Shown: in pieces, positions 8,006 to 16,130 of the stretch
Numbering within the stretch: position 1 is the stretch's first letter
Layout of the letters: each line of letters opens with the position of its first letter
Translations under genes and position numbers: made by a program
IMG/VR virus record: IMGVR_UViG_3300009420_000061
Span: 1-28,819 of that record
Source of the DNA: a virus
Direction: 5' to 3' (one strand)
Length of the DNA stretch: 28,819 bases
The notes under the pieces: generated by a model
The model's input: only the letters and a program-made list of their open reading frames with translations
The model's database searches: none
What the model was told of the DNA's origin: nothing

Positions 8006-9676
8006 TTAAGATATCGTCTCCAAAGATAATTTGGAGAATCCGCCTTCTTTATAGGCTTCTGCTTTGATATCAAATAAATTAACTGGTAATTCAGAATGAT
8101 TAATTACCCATGTATTTAATTTTGTATCGTTAATAGTTTCTTTAAGAATTGCAATTATTTCATGTATCCCAGCTCCATCGATTGATGAGAAAATTTCATC
8201 TAAGAAAAGAAGGTTAATACTTGGATATCTAACCTTTAACAATTTGATCATTGCAATGATAATAATAAAGTCTGTTTTTTTGCGTTCACCTGTACTCATT
8301 GTTTTAGGGTTGATTTCCTCTCCAAGTGCAGTAACTTTACAATTAAACTTTTCATCAAATCTAATTCTATGTGGTATGTGCATTTGTTTAACCATAGAGT
8401 CTATTGATGCGTTTAATGGAGGCAGTATAGTTTTTAATGCTAAGTTTTTTACACCATCTTCTCCTAATATCGTTTCAACTACTTCTAGGAATTTATCGTT
8501 ATTTTCTTCTTTATATTTTTCCTTTGATTTAGATTTTGTTGTTGTAGTATTTTCTGAAATGAGTTGTTTTAAGTATTGAAAGTCTTTCTTTTCTGATTTA
8601 GATATTATACCATCTAACTCAAATTGATATTGACCAATTAATGTTTCTAATCTAGTTATAGAATCTTTACATGTTCTAACATAACCATCACATTTATTTA
8701 GATTCGTTCTAGCTGATTTGATTTCTTCTCGAACGCTTAATAGAATCTTTTTATCGTCTTTAGCGCCTTTGATTAAATTTTCTTTAATATGGCCATGTTC
8801 ACCAGCCATATCGAAAATGCCTCCACATGTAGGACAACAGTCTTTTTCAAACAAATCTAAGCGACGTTTAGTATCTTTCAAATTAGTGACTAAATTTGAT
8901 TCAAGCGGTGACTTCTCTTGAACGATGTTTTCGAATTCGATATATTTATTATTGAGGTTTTTCAATTTCTCTGACGTTTCTATATGTTTTGATCTTACCT
9001 GAGTAAGTTTTTCTTCATATTCTTTTATCAGTTTTTTCTGATCTACTTTCTTTTCCTTCTTTAATAAATCTATCTTTTCGTTGATAGAAATAACAGTATC
9101 ATCTAATATATTAAGCTCATCGTATAAAGTTCTTATGTGTTGTTTAACTTCTCTACGATTTTCTCGTATTGATTCTCGCATATGATTGATAACTGTGAAT
9201 CCGAATAATCTATCAACGATATTTCGTTTATCATGACTGTTCATTGTTAAAAACGATTTGAAATCATTAACAGATAATATAATTATATTCTTAAAGACTT
9301 GATATGGTATATCATATAATTCTGTTTCTAAATACTCTTGAACATTTTTATTACCAGCTTGATCATATTGTTTTCCGTCAATAAATGCTTCAAAATAATT
9401 TGGGCCAATACCACGTTTTAATGTAACGTCTTTTCCTTTACATTTTACATTGATAACAACTTCCATACCCTTGTTTATTCTATTAGCTAAGTCGCCTAAA
9501 CGTTTACCTTCAACTTTACCATATAAGCCGTATGTGATTACTTCTGCAATTGTACTCTTACCAGCTCCGTTTTGTCCAACTAATAAATATAGTTGTCCAT
9601 CTTTAGAAAAATCTATATGTTGTGCTATGTTACCATAGCCATTAAAATTTTTCCATTCTATACTTTGTATTCTCAT
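8006..9676 (-). CDS. 46: Recombination exonuclease subunit gp46 (Rad50/SbcC family ATPase)
   Basis: At 556 aa it is essentially the length of T4 gp46 (560 aa). It should pair with gp47 to resect DNA ends for recombination-dependent replication. Seen directly: Walker A G-Q-N-G-A-G-K-S at residues 34-41; long coiled-coil arms at about 165-275 and 300-370; a zinc hook C-P-T-C at 281-284 at the apex; the ABC signature M-S-T-G-E-R-K-K-T-D-F; and Walker B I-N-L-L-F-L-D-E followed by I-F-S-S-I-D. All core elements are intact. It starts 1 nt after the gene 47 stop, the usual paired arrangement. There is no separate promoter, so it belongs to the replication transcript. Confidence 0.96.
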   Translation of the reverse strand: MRIQSIEWKNFNGYGNIAQHIDFSKDGQLYLLVGQNGAGKSTIAEVITYGLYGKVEGKRLGDLANRINKGMEVVINVKCKGKDVTLKRGIGPNYFEAFIDGKQYDQAGNKNVQEYLETELYDIPYQVFKNIIILSVNDFKSFLTMNSHDKRNIVDRLFGFTVINHMRESIRENRREVKQHIRTLYDELNILDDTVISINEKIDLLKKEKKVDQKKLIKEYEEKLTQVRSKHIETSEKLKNLNNKYIEFENIVQEKSPLESNLVTNLKDTKRRLDLFEKDCCPTCGGIFDMAGEHGHIKENLIKGAKDDKKILLSVREEIKSARTNLNKCDGYVRTCKDSITRLETLIGQYQFELDGIISKSEKKDFQYLKQLISENTTTTKSKSKEKYKEENNDKFLEVVETILGEDGVKNLALKTILPPLNASIDSMVKQMHIPHRIRFDEKFNCKVTALGEEINPKTMSTGERKKTDFIIIIAMIKLLKVRYPSINLLFLDEIFSSIDGAGIHEIIAILKETINDTKLNTWVINHSELPVNLFDIKAEAYKEGGFSKLSLETIS

Positions 9677-9677
9677 A

Positions 9678-10754
9678 TTATTTTAACGCTTCTAAATAAG
9701 CTTGTTTAAGTTTTTTTAGCACCTTCTTTTTTGTTCCATCATCTAAACTCATACCACCTACAAATTTTTCACATAAATTATAGGTATCTAAAGTTTTATC
9801 GTAATCAATATCATATTCTTGCATATTAGATTCTTCGTCTAATTCAAATGGAATAACATCCAATCGTTTTGATACTTTACTAATTTCGTCTATTAAAGGA
9901 GTTACCTGATATTTCATTAAATAATCATTAGGCACATACACATCAACAAAGTTATTATTAGATACTTTAACTATATCCTCAGTAGTATTTTCTAATGCTT
10001 TATTTACGTATATTTTTACGAACTTTGGTGAGTATGTATTTTCAAAAAATAGTTCTTTTCCTGATTCTAAATCTAAGCATCTAAATCCTTTCATATTGTT
10101 AGTATCTGATCGAGTCATTTGGTAAGGATTACCTACATAACATATATTCTTATAATCTTGTGATGTATGAATATGTCCAGTATAAACTTTCTTAAACTGT
10201 TTGCATTCAGTTGAATCAATACCTGCACCACTATGTCTATACTTATCGAATTTAGCACCCATTATTGTAGTGTGGCAAAATAAATAATCTGCGTTAGAGC
10301 CGTTAACTACCACAGATTCATCAGCCTCTGATTTTCTCCATGGCATTAATAAACAATCTGCATAATTAGTTTTTAGAGTTATTGGTTCTTTATGTATATT
10401 TACACCAGGAATATATTTCAAACTATCTAGAGAACAAATATCATTAGAATTCTTTCTCATTATATCATGATTACCTGCGATAACATAAACACCATCTTCA
10501 AATAACTTAGTAAAGCTTTCGAAAAGAGATAACGTTTTATGTAATACTAATAAATTAATCGATTGTCTATTATCGTAAACATCTCCACAATGAATAAGTA
10601 TATCTCCTGGTTTATAATGTTCTTTAACAGTAGGAATGAAAAAATCTTCAAAATACGATATCATTCGCTCTAACCATTCTACACTATTATTTCTAGCTCC
10701 GAAATGTGAATCGGATATGATCCAAACTCGTTTTGCGTTTTTATTTTCAGTCAT
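9678..10754 (-). CDS. 47: Recombination endonuclease subunit gp47 (Mre11/SbcD family)
   Basis: This 358-aa calcineurin-like phosphoesterase is close to T4 gp47 (339 aa). It should be the nuclease partner of gp46. Metal-binding motifs appear in canonical order: S-D-S-H-F-G at about 14-19, H-C-G-D-V-Y-D-N-R near 55-63, A-G-N-H-D-I near 92-97, C-H-T-T near 160, and Y-T-G-H-I-H near 191-196. The C-terminal part (about 250-358) is the less conserved cap and gp46-binding region. It sits immediately before gene 46, with 2 nt separating it from the 173-aa gene upstream, and looks fully functional. Confidence 0.95.
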   Translation of the reverse strand: MTENKNAKRVWIISDSHFGARNNSVEWLERMISYFEDFFIPTVKEHYKPGDILIHCGDVYDNRQSINLLVLHKTLSLFESFTKLFEDGVYVIAGNHDIMRKNSNDICSLDSLKYIPGVNIHKEPITLKTNYADCLLMPWRKSEADESVVVNGSNADYLFCHTTIMGAKFDKYRHSGAGIDSTECKQFKKVYTGHIHTSQDYKNICYVGNPYQMTRSDTNNMKGFRCLDLESGKELFFENTYSPKFVKIYVNKALENTTEDIVKVSNNNFVDVYVPNDYLMKYQVTPLIDEISKVSKRLDVIPFELDEESNMQEYDIDYDKTLDTYNLCEKFVGGMSLDDGTKKKVLKKLKQAYLEALK

Positions 10755-10756
10755 AT

Positions 10757-11278
10757 CTAAAATAAAGGTCCGCCTAATTTATCTTCTAAATATCCGTCTG
10801 CTCTTAATTCTTCAACTAATTCCTTTTTGAATGTATTTGATAGAGAATCGTAGAACTTATTAGAATTTACATCGAAGTATTCTTGTAATATCGAAAACAT
10901 TTTAATTCTAGAAAAATTTGGTAATTGCATTGCAGTGAATGAATATACTTCGTTGATCTGTAGTTTATTTAATTTCTTAAAACTTCCTTCAGAATCTGGT
11001 TTATTATATGCAGTGAATTTGCTTTTATCTAAAATCGCTGATATAACCTCAAACGCCATATCTTGTTCTAATCTATCCTCAAAAGATAAATTAGAAGCTC
11101 CTCCTTGATAATCATCAGATACTTTGAATTTTATCGGAGTTGTGTCAATATCAGTTGATTCATAATTATTATTGAATATCTTATCTTTTTGTAAATCAGT
11201 TGTTTGATCTAGTGGATCAGGAGTCTGTGATTTTGCAGGCTCTATGTCTGGATTTTCTTCGTCTTCGAATATACTCAT
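10757..11278 (-). CDS. Unrecognised protein in the replication operon (173 aa)
   Basis: I do not recognise the family. The first 60 residues are polar, acidic and probably disordered (rich in Asp, Glu, Thr, Pro). From about residue 65 there is a compact helical domain containing F-E-D-R-L-E-Q-D-M-A-F-E-V-I, then L-N-K-L-Q-I-N-E-V and a C-terminal K-K-E-L-V-E-E-L-R-A-D-G-Y-L. It lies 10 nt after helicase gene 41 and 2 nt before gene 47, so it is almost certainly co-expressed with them. A helicase accessory or single-strand-binding partner is conceivable, but no motif supports one. Confidence 0.7.
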   Translation of the reverse strand: MSIFEDEENPDIEPAKSQTPDPLDQTTDLQKDKIFNNNYESTDIDTTPIKFKVSDDYQGGASNLSFEDRLEQDMAFEVISAILDKSKFTAYNKPDSEGSFKKLNKLQINEVYSFTAMQLPNFSRIKMFSILQEYFDVNSNKFYDSLSNTFKKELVEELRADGYLEDKLGGPLF

Positions 11279-11288
11279 AATGTTTGTT

Positions 11289-12590
11289 TTATAATAGTGA
11301 ATTTAATATCTCATCTGTTTCTTCTAGTCGCATATAATCATAATTTATTAGATAACGACATTTTGAATTTTTACCTGATCCTTTTCTAATTTTTAGAATC
11401 TTTAACCAGTATTCATTTTCTAAATGCATCGATGAATCTTGTATAATACCGTACATCATATCGGCAGTGTGAGATAAACCTGCAGATTCAGCGATGTTAC
11501 CCATGTTAATTTCTGATGAATCATAACCACTTCTGTTAATTTGAGTACCTGTGATTATTATCCATTCGTTTCTTTGTGCCATTGCTCGAAGATCTTCTGC
11601 AATTTGCTTAATCTTCATATATGTATTTTCAGTATTTGGATTTCGTTGATTTGCTAGTATATTGATGTAATCAACTATAATTACTTTCAATTTAATACCT
11701 TTGGAATCTTCCAATGTTCGTAAGTAACTTTCTAAATCTCCAACGGTTGCCTGAGAAGTTGGAAACTCCTTTACATATAAATTTCCTGGTGGTATGATAG
11801 CACCAGATAACGCAGATAATTTCTTTTTAAGTTTTTCAGGATTCTTTGCAAATTGTTCATATTTAGACATAGGGATATTTAACATATTTGCACCTATTCT
11901 TTGAACCACATCACCTTCAGCCATTTCTGCAGATATGAATGCAACATCCATACCTTCTTTAATATATTTAACAGCATCATTAGCTAACCAAATAGATTTT
12001 CCTATATTTTGTTCACCGGCATATACAATTAAAGTTTTGGTTGAATATCCACCAGAACTTCGATCATCTACCCAATTGTGTGTTGATGTTATTCTATTTT
12101 CACTTGATACTTTGTGAGATTCTGGATCAAAGAAATTAAGTCCTAAAGATTCATCAAAAACAATAGAATTATTTTCAACAAAAAGACCTTTAGTTTTACT
12201 TACAATCTCTTTTATATTCTGTGGTGTAACTTTAGCTGATTTTACATATTCAATTGTATCAACAATTGTTTTATCTAAGTTCTTCCATAGTATCCAAGCT
12301 TCTGTAGTTTCCATCAACCATTCATCGTCATATGATTTCATATTCTGATCAAATACAAGATCTACTAACGATTCTGTTAATCTTTCCTTAAATTGTTTTT
12401 GTCTAGTTAATAATTTTATTTGGTCTTGGGAAGGTGATTCTTTGAATCGTTCAAAGAAAACTGAAGATACCTTATACATTAAACCAAGCTCTTCATTATC
12501 GAAAAACTGTTGTTTTATCGTCTTAAAGTATTTGGGATTCTCTAATGTGTAAAGGTAAAATACCTTTTCAAATTCTACAATATCTAACAT
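11289..12590 (-). CDS. 41: Replicative DNA helicase, T4 gp41/DnaB-like
   Basis: This 433-aa protein is slightly shorter than T4 gp41 (475 aa). It should be the hexameric fork helicase. The N-terminal region (1-165) is helical and would contact primase and loader. The RecA-like motor begins near residue 180, with Walker A G-E-Q-N-I-G-K-S at 192-199, the D-V-A-F-I-S-A-E-M motif shortly after, and Walker B K-V-I-I-V-D-Y-I-N-I-L near 302-312. The I-I-I-T-G-T-Q-I-N-R-S segment is the sensor/arginine-finger region typical of DnaB-family helicases. Its own middle-type promoter overlaps the end of the preceding 103-aa gene. Primase and loader genes are not in the window. Confidence 0.93.
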   Translation of the reverse strand: MLDIVEFEKVFYLYTLENPKYFKTIKQQFFDNEELGLMYKVSSVFFERFKESPSQDQIKLLTRQKQFKERLTESLVDLVFDQNMKSYDDEWLMETTEAWILWKNLDKTIVDTIEYVKSAKVTPQNIKEIVSKTKGLFVENNSIVFDESLGLNFFDPESHKVSSENRITSTHNWVDDRSSGGYSTKTLIVYAGEQNIGKSIWLANDAVKYIKEGMDVAFISAEMAEGDVVQRIGANMLNIPMSKYEQFAKNPEKLKKKLSALSGAIIPPGNLYVKEFPTSQATVGDLESYLRTLEDSKGIKLKVIIVDYINILANQRNPNTENTYMKIKQIAEDLRAMAQRNEWIIITGTQINRSGYDSSEINMGNIAESAGLSHTADMMYGIIQDSSMHLENEYWLKILKIRKGSGKNSKCRYLINYDYMRLEETDEILNSLL

Positions 12591-12593
12591 ATA

Positions 12594-12905
12594 TTATCTT
12601 TTGTTTATTATATGATATCTAGTGTGTTTGGTTTCCTTGAATACCGATATATCACCAGAGTCTAATAATTCTGATAATAAAAGTTTTGTTTTTTCTTTAG
12701 GTAATCCTTTGTGTGAAATTAAGTCTTCTGTAAAAATAGTTTCTCCTGCGTTTTCTAAACCTCGATAACTATGGATAAATGCATGGCCTCCTTCTATATG
12801 ATACCACATATCTGCCATTGCAAACAAATCTTCTTTAGATGGATAATCAGGATCATCTTTATAAGTTCCTATTACATACTTAATTTTGAAATCATTTTTA
12901 TTCAT
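12594..12905 (-). CDS. Unrecognised small protein between uvsX and 41 (103 aa)
   Basis: No family is recognised. The protein starts with a short beta-like segment, then an aromatic and His-rich stretch (M-W-Y-H-I-E-G-G-H-A-F-I-H). Its second half (K-T-K-L-L-L-S-E-L-L-D-S-G-D-I-S-V-F, then T-R-Y-H-I-I) could be a winged-helix fold. Its start overlaps the uvsX stop by 8 nt, an arrangement that favours translational coupling. Its last codons contain the promoter boxes for gene 41. A DNA-binding or regulatory role is only a guess from the shape. Confidence 0.7.
   Translation of the reverse strand: MNKNDFKIKYVIGTYKDDPDYPSKEDLFAMADMWYHIEGGHAFIHSYRGLENAGETIFTEDLISHKGLPKEKTKLLLSELLDSGDISVFKETKHTRYHIINKR
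12607..12636 (-). promoter_or_regulatory. Candidate middle/early promoter of helicase gene 41
   Basis: The minus strand reads GGAAACCAA (from 12636), with CATATAATAAA beginning after 13 nt (CATATAAT at 12607-12614). This equals GAAAC-N16-CATATAAT, the same boxes and spacing as before the clamp and dut genes. It lies inside the 3' end of the 103-aa coding region, 16 nt before the gene 41 start. Confidence 0.55.
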
Positions 12906-14100
12906 CCTCTGAGCTTTCTACGATAGCCTCTAATTCGTCGGCTATATTTTCATTTGTACCGTATGAAAAGCTAGGTTGAATAATAGTATTATCTAATTCT
13001 GTTAAAACCTCTATAGGAAACCCAGTTGAAGAAAACAATTGTTGAATATCTATTGTATCATCATGGTGACGAGCAACATATTTTCTAGCAGTTTCTTTTT
13101 CCATAAATGCAAGTTCGAGTCCATTCTTTTTCGATGTCCAAATAGTTTCCCTAAGTTTATCCTTTTCTTTATCTGATATTTTTTGTTTATCGATATCTTT
13201 AGCTTGAATAATGTTTCCTTTTGCAATTCCACAATTCTCCCAGGATATGTAATCTTGAAGACCCATATATCGGTTCATTCCTTTACTAAAATGTATAACA
13301 AATTTAACAGGAGTAGGTTTAGCAAATCTATTTTTATTTGGAGTCGCTGTCACCACAATACCGGCCTTTTCTTGACCCTCCTTTAACTGTGCCTTTCTCA
13401 AAAAGAGAATAATAGAGGCGAAGTATTCGGGTCCAGTACCACCACCAGCAGTAACCATAGGGATAAACGATTGACCGGAGTAGGTATGGTTAGTAAACAC
13501 AAATGGAATTTTACATTCTGCCAATTGAGTTCCGAGAATTCTAAACAATGATTTGATAGTTTTTGCTCTTGTCATATCGGCTTTTTCACTACCACTCATT
13601 GCATCATCAATTTCTTTTTGAGAAGCAAGATTACCTAAGGAATCTAAGCAAACCATAATTTTAGGAACTTTCGCTCCTTTTCGTTTTTGTTCACTTAAGA
13701 TCTTAACTAAATTAGTTATAGATGTTCTAAATTCTTGAATTGTATTACAAGGTTCATATCTAAATAATTTAGGATCAATACCAAATTTTTCTATTAGATC
13801 TATATCTATTGCAGTCTCTGAATCGTAGAATACAATTTGATATCCTTGAGCTTGTGCTTGTCTTACTACATTAAGTAATAAGAATGTTTTACCTGTTCCA
13901 GAAGGACCAGCGAAACAAACGGATCTATTGTTAGGTACTCCTCCAAATACACTACCTGAAAGGCATGCATTTAATAAGTAGTTTCCTGTACCAATAAATT
14001 CATCTATTTTTGAGAATGTACTCCTATCCATAGTTTCTCCATAAAGAGAATGTTTAGATAGAGATTTGTTCAAATCGTCGAATGAAAATTCTTTTGCCAT
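12898..14100 (-). CDS. uvsX: Recombinase UvsX (RecA family)
   Basis: This 400-aa protein is close to T4 UvsX (391 aa), the strand-exchange protein for recombination-dependent replication and repair. Walker A is G-P-S-G-T-G-K-T at 65-72. A motif with the catalytic Glu follows (V-F-Y-D-S-E-T-A). Walker B appears as K-I-M-V-C-L-D-S-L-G-N-L. The L2-type region is Gly-rich (V-T-A-G-G-G-T-G-P-E-Y). The last 20 residues are strongly acidic (E-L-E-A-I-V-E-S-S-E-D-E), as in RecA-type C-terminal tails that tune DNA binding. It lies after a 26-codon ORF and overlaps the next gene by 8 nt. Confidence 0.95.
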   Translation of the reverse strand: MAKEFSFDDLNKSLSKHSLYGETMDRSTFSKIDEFIGTGNYLLNACLSGSVFGGVPNNRSVCFAGPSGTGKTFLLLNVVRQAQAQGYQIVFYDSETAIDIDLIEKFGIDPKLFRYEPCNTIQEFRTSITNLVKILSEQKRKGAKVPKIMVCLDSLGNLASQKEIDDAMSGSEKADMTRAKTIKSLFRILGTQLAECKIPFVFTNHTYSGQSFIPMVTAGGGTGPEYFASIILFLRKAQLKEGQEKAGIVVTATPNKNRFAKPTPVKFVIHFSKGMNRYMGLQDYISWENCGIAKGNIIQAKDIDKQKISDKEKDKLRETIWTSKKNGLELAFMEKETARKYVARHHDDTIDIQQLFSSTGFPIEVLTELDNTIIQPSFSYGTNENIADELEAIVESSEDE

Positions 14101-14102
14101 AT

Positions 14103-14183
14103 TTAATTTTTGTTTTTATTGTTTGTAATTTCGTAAATTATTTCGTAATCTCCGAATGTTGTAGTTGTTATCCAGTATTTCAT
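14103..14183 (-). CDS. Small ORF of 26 codons between polymerase C-half and uvsX
   Basis: An ATG at 14183 opens a frame ending in TAA at 14105-14103. It encodes a 26-residue Thr/Tyr/Asn-rich peptide beginning M-K-Y-W-I-T-T-T-T-F-G-D-Y. It starts 14 nt after the polymerase C-half stop and ends 2 nt before the uvsX ATG, the same tight packing as real genes here. It fills what would otherwise be the only 97-nt gap in the operon. No function is recognised. Its length allows chance, so the call is tentative. Confidence 0.4.
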   Translation of the reverse strand: MKYWITTTTFGDYEIIYEITNNKNKN

Positions 14184-14197
14184 AATTTTAATTTATT

Positions 14198-15331
14198 TTA
14201 GAATAGTGATAGTGTATATGCTAAGCTTCTATTTAATCTTGGCATTCCTGAAGGTATTATAATTCTGTTTAATGGTTCTAATATAAACATTTCAAATTGT
14301 CTCTCAACATCAATTTTAGGAGCGAGTTGATATGGATATGCTCCAGGTAAATAACCGAACACATCGCAAAATTGATCTTTAGCATAGTACCATCGAATCT
14401 TGTCGCTAGATTTTGTTAGATCATAATTATTTTTATGTTTAGAATTATTTACTAAGTAATTATGGTAACCACCAGCTCTAACATGAATAGGACATCCTTT
14501 AGCAATTTCAAATTCATTAGTATCATTAATCATAAATTTATTATAATCACCTATTCTACGATTAGAAGATATTTGTTCAATATCAGCTAGTTTGAATTGT
14601 GTTTTAATATCTTTAAGTACTTGAGTTAGTCCACTAATTGCATCGTTATCTAATTTATCTTTAGAAAATAAGAACTTAACTAGATCCGTAAGTTTATCTC
14701 TACAAAATGCTGGAGTAGATGATTGTATAATTTCTAAACCTTTTGTAGATATGTAAGAAAGTGGTTCATATTCTTTACCATCTTTCCAAACAATGTTTTG
14801 TACATATTTCTTTTTTGCAACCCAAATAGCGTTATTTGCAATTGTTTCTAATTCAAAATCTAAGAAGTTTTCGGAATTATAAGAATCTGCGTATTTTTGC
14901 AAGGTCATCTGAATGTACGATGATAACCTTAATTTATTCATTTTTAGAATAAAGTCTGTAACCGTACCTTCCCATTGACAAGATTCCATAACTTCTTCAA
15001 AGATAATATATCCTGAATCCGTATCTGTATATTTCCATACATGAGATGTTAACGGAGTAACTTCACATGTTACACCTAAAGCTTCGTGTAATTTTTTATC
15101 TTTATGCCAATGTTCTTTGAAATACTTTTCAACCGCCCTTTCTGTATATTTAATAGCATCTTGACCTTGTAACGTAACTGTTTCTGCTATATCAGTACTT
15201 CTAAAATGAAAATAATCGTTTGCAAACGCACCATAAATAGAGTTAATACAAAGCTTTATTGCTTGTTCTAAATTATAGTTTTGGAGACTTTCCTTTTCTA
15301 GTGCAATTATTTTAGTTTGTAATTCAGTCAT
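14198..15331 (-). CDS. 43: DNA polymerase gp43, C-terminal half (split subunit)
   Basis: This 377-aa protein is the C-terminal portion of a family B, T4-type DNA polymerase. It begins within the fingers and carries motif B K-L-C-I-N-S-I-Y-G at residues 26-34 and motif C Y-T-D-T-D-S at 101-106 with both catalytic aspartates (103, 105). The thumb region follows, with K-G-L-E-I-I-Q-S-S-T-P matching the G-M-E-T-Q-Q-S-S-T-P segment of T4 gp43. The C-terminal end S-L-A-Y-T-L-S-L-F resembles a clamp-binding tail (T4 ends S-L-D-F-L-F-G). It lacks exonuclease and motif A, which are encoded at 17992-19377. Its ATG overlaps the clamp stop by one base (TAATG), favouring coupled translation. The start and motifs are intact, so it is not a pseudogene. 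Confidence 0.93.
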   Translation of the reverse strand: MTELQTKIIALEKESLQNYNLEQAIKLCINSIYGAFANDYFHFRSTDIAETVTLQGQDAIKYTERAVEKYFKEHWHKDKKLHEALGVTCEVTPLTSHVWKYTDTDSGYIIFEEVMESCQWEGTVTDFILKMNKLRLSSYIQMTLQKYADSYNSENFLDFELETIANNAIWVAKKKYVQNIVWKDGKEYEPLSYISTKGLEIIQSSTPAFCRDKLTDLVKFLFSKDKLDNDAISGLTQVLKDIKTQFKLADIEQISSNRRIGDYNKFMINDTNEFEIAKGCPIHVRAGGYHNYLVNNSKHKNNYDLTKSSDKIRWYYAKDQFCDVFGYLPGAYPYQLAPKIDVERQFEMFILEPLNRIIIPSGMPRLNRSLAYTLSLF

Positions 15332-16077
15332 TAAGCTTTGATTGCTAAATTCAGTGCGATATTTGTGTTAGAATCTTCCGAATCTAAAACTAATTTATTT
15401 TGACATACTGAAACGTTATATGATTCCTTTGCAATTCTAGAAAAGAAGCTTTTGAATAAAGTAACTTCTTCGTGTTTTTCTGTGTGTGTATCATCGATTA
15501 CAATATCATATGTATCACCAGCAACATGGATTCCTCGATCATCTGAATAAATTCTGAATAATTCATTTTTATCAAGTGTGATAAGGTTATTTAATTTAAT
15601 TAAAGTTTCTTGTGAAAGACCGAAAGAATAAACTTCGTTATCTTTACCGAATGCTGCCGTTACTTGTGCATCGGACATTGTAGTAAATCCTAAAGAAACA
15701 TCCGCACAATGCAATGTTATTTCTAATGAATGGTCTCTAATAACTAATTTTTCTGCAAATTTTTCGTCGCCTTCTTCGTAACAATGTAATGTACCAGTAA
15801 GATTATGAATATCAAAATACTTAAGACAATCAATTAGTTTCTGTCCTGCGAAAAACGAAACTTTAATGTTTGTACCAATATCATCAGAATTTTCAAATTC
15901 CATAATATCTTTAGTATCGACAGTAACTATCTTAGCCACATCCTTTGTAGGTAAGTATGAGTTCGAAAAAATTCTATCTTCCGTTAAATTAAGATAAATT
16001 GCACTGTCCATTAACAATAGCTTTTTAACCATTGCTGTAAGTGGAGCTGGGTAAATTTTTGTGATTTCTAAATTCAT
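15331..16077 (-). CDS. 45: Probable sliding clamp, T4 gp45-like
   Basis: This 248-aa protein has the length of phage sliding clamps (T4 gp45 is 228 aa). It should encircle DNA to tether the polymerase and, in T4, also activate late transcription. The sequence alternates beta strands with helices in two similar halves (about 1-125 and 126-248), as expected for a two-domain clamp protomer. Sequence similarity by eye is weak, and the call rests largely on fold pattern and position. The gene lies directly before the polymerase C-half with stop and start overlapping (TAATG). It has its own middle-type promoter 22 nt upstream. Confidence 0.68.
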   Translation of the reverse strand: MNLEITKIYPAPLTAMVKKLLLMDSAIYLNLTEDRIFSNSYLPTKDVAKIVTVDTKDIMEFENSDDIGTNIKVSFFAGQKLIDCLKYFDIHNLTGTLHCYEEGDEKFAEKLVIRDHSLEITLHCADVSLGFTTMSDAQVTAAFGKDNEVYSFGLSQETLIKLNNLITLDKNELFRIYSDDRGIHVAGDTYDIVIDDTHTEKHEEVTLFKSFFSRIAKESYNVSVCQNKLVLDSEDSNTNIALNLAIKA

Positions 16078-16096
16078 TTAATAATATATTTGTTTT

Positions 16097-16130
16097 ATTA
16101 TTATATGAACTTATAGCTAATTGGTTTCAA
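16097..16130 (-). promoter_or_regulatory. Candidate middle/early promoter of the clamp gene
   Basis: The minus strand reads TTGAAACCAA (16121-16130), 13 nt, then CATATAATAAT (16097-16107). The dut promoter has the same TGAAACCAA box, the same 13-nt gap and the same 11-mer. It occupies the gap between nrdJ and the clamp gene. Confidence 0.65.

Noticed and set aside
11279-11330. Possible fifth copy of the middle promoter before the 173-aa gene
   Set aside because: A GAAAC-like and a TATTATAA-like element occur, but the spacing and downstream box do not match the four good copies.
14198-15331. Polymerase C-half as a decayed pseudogene
   Set aside because: Motif B, motif C, the thumb segment and a clamp-binding-like tail are all intact, and the start is coupled to the clamp stop.
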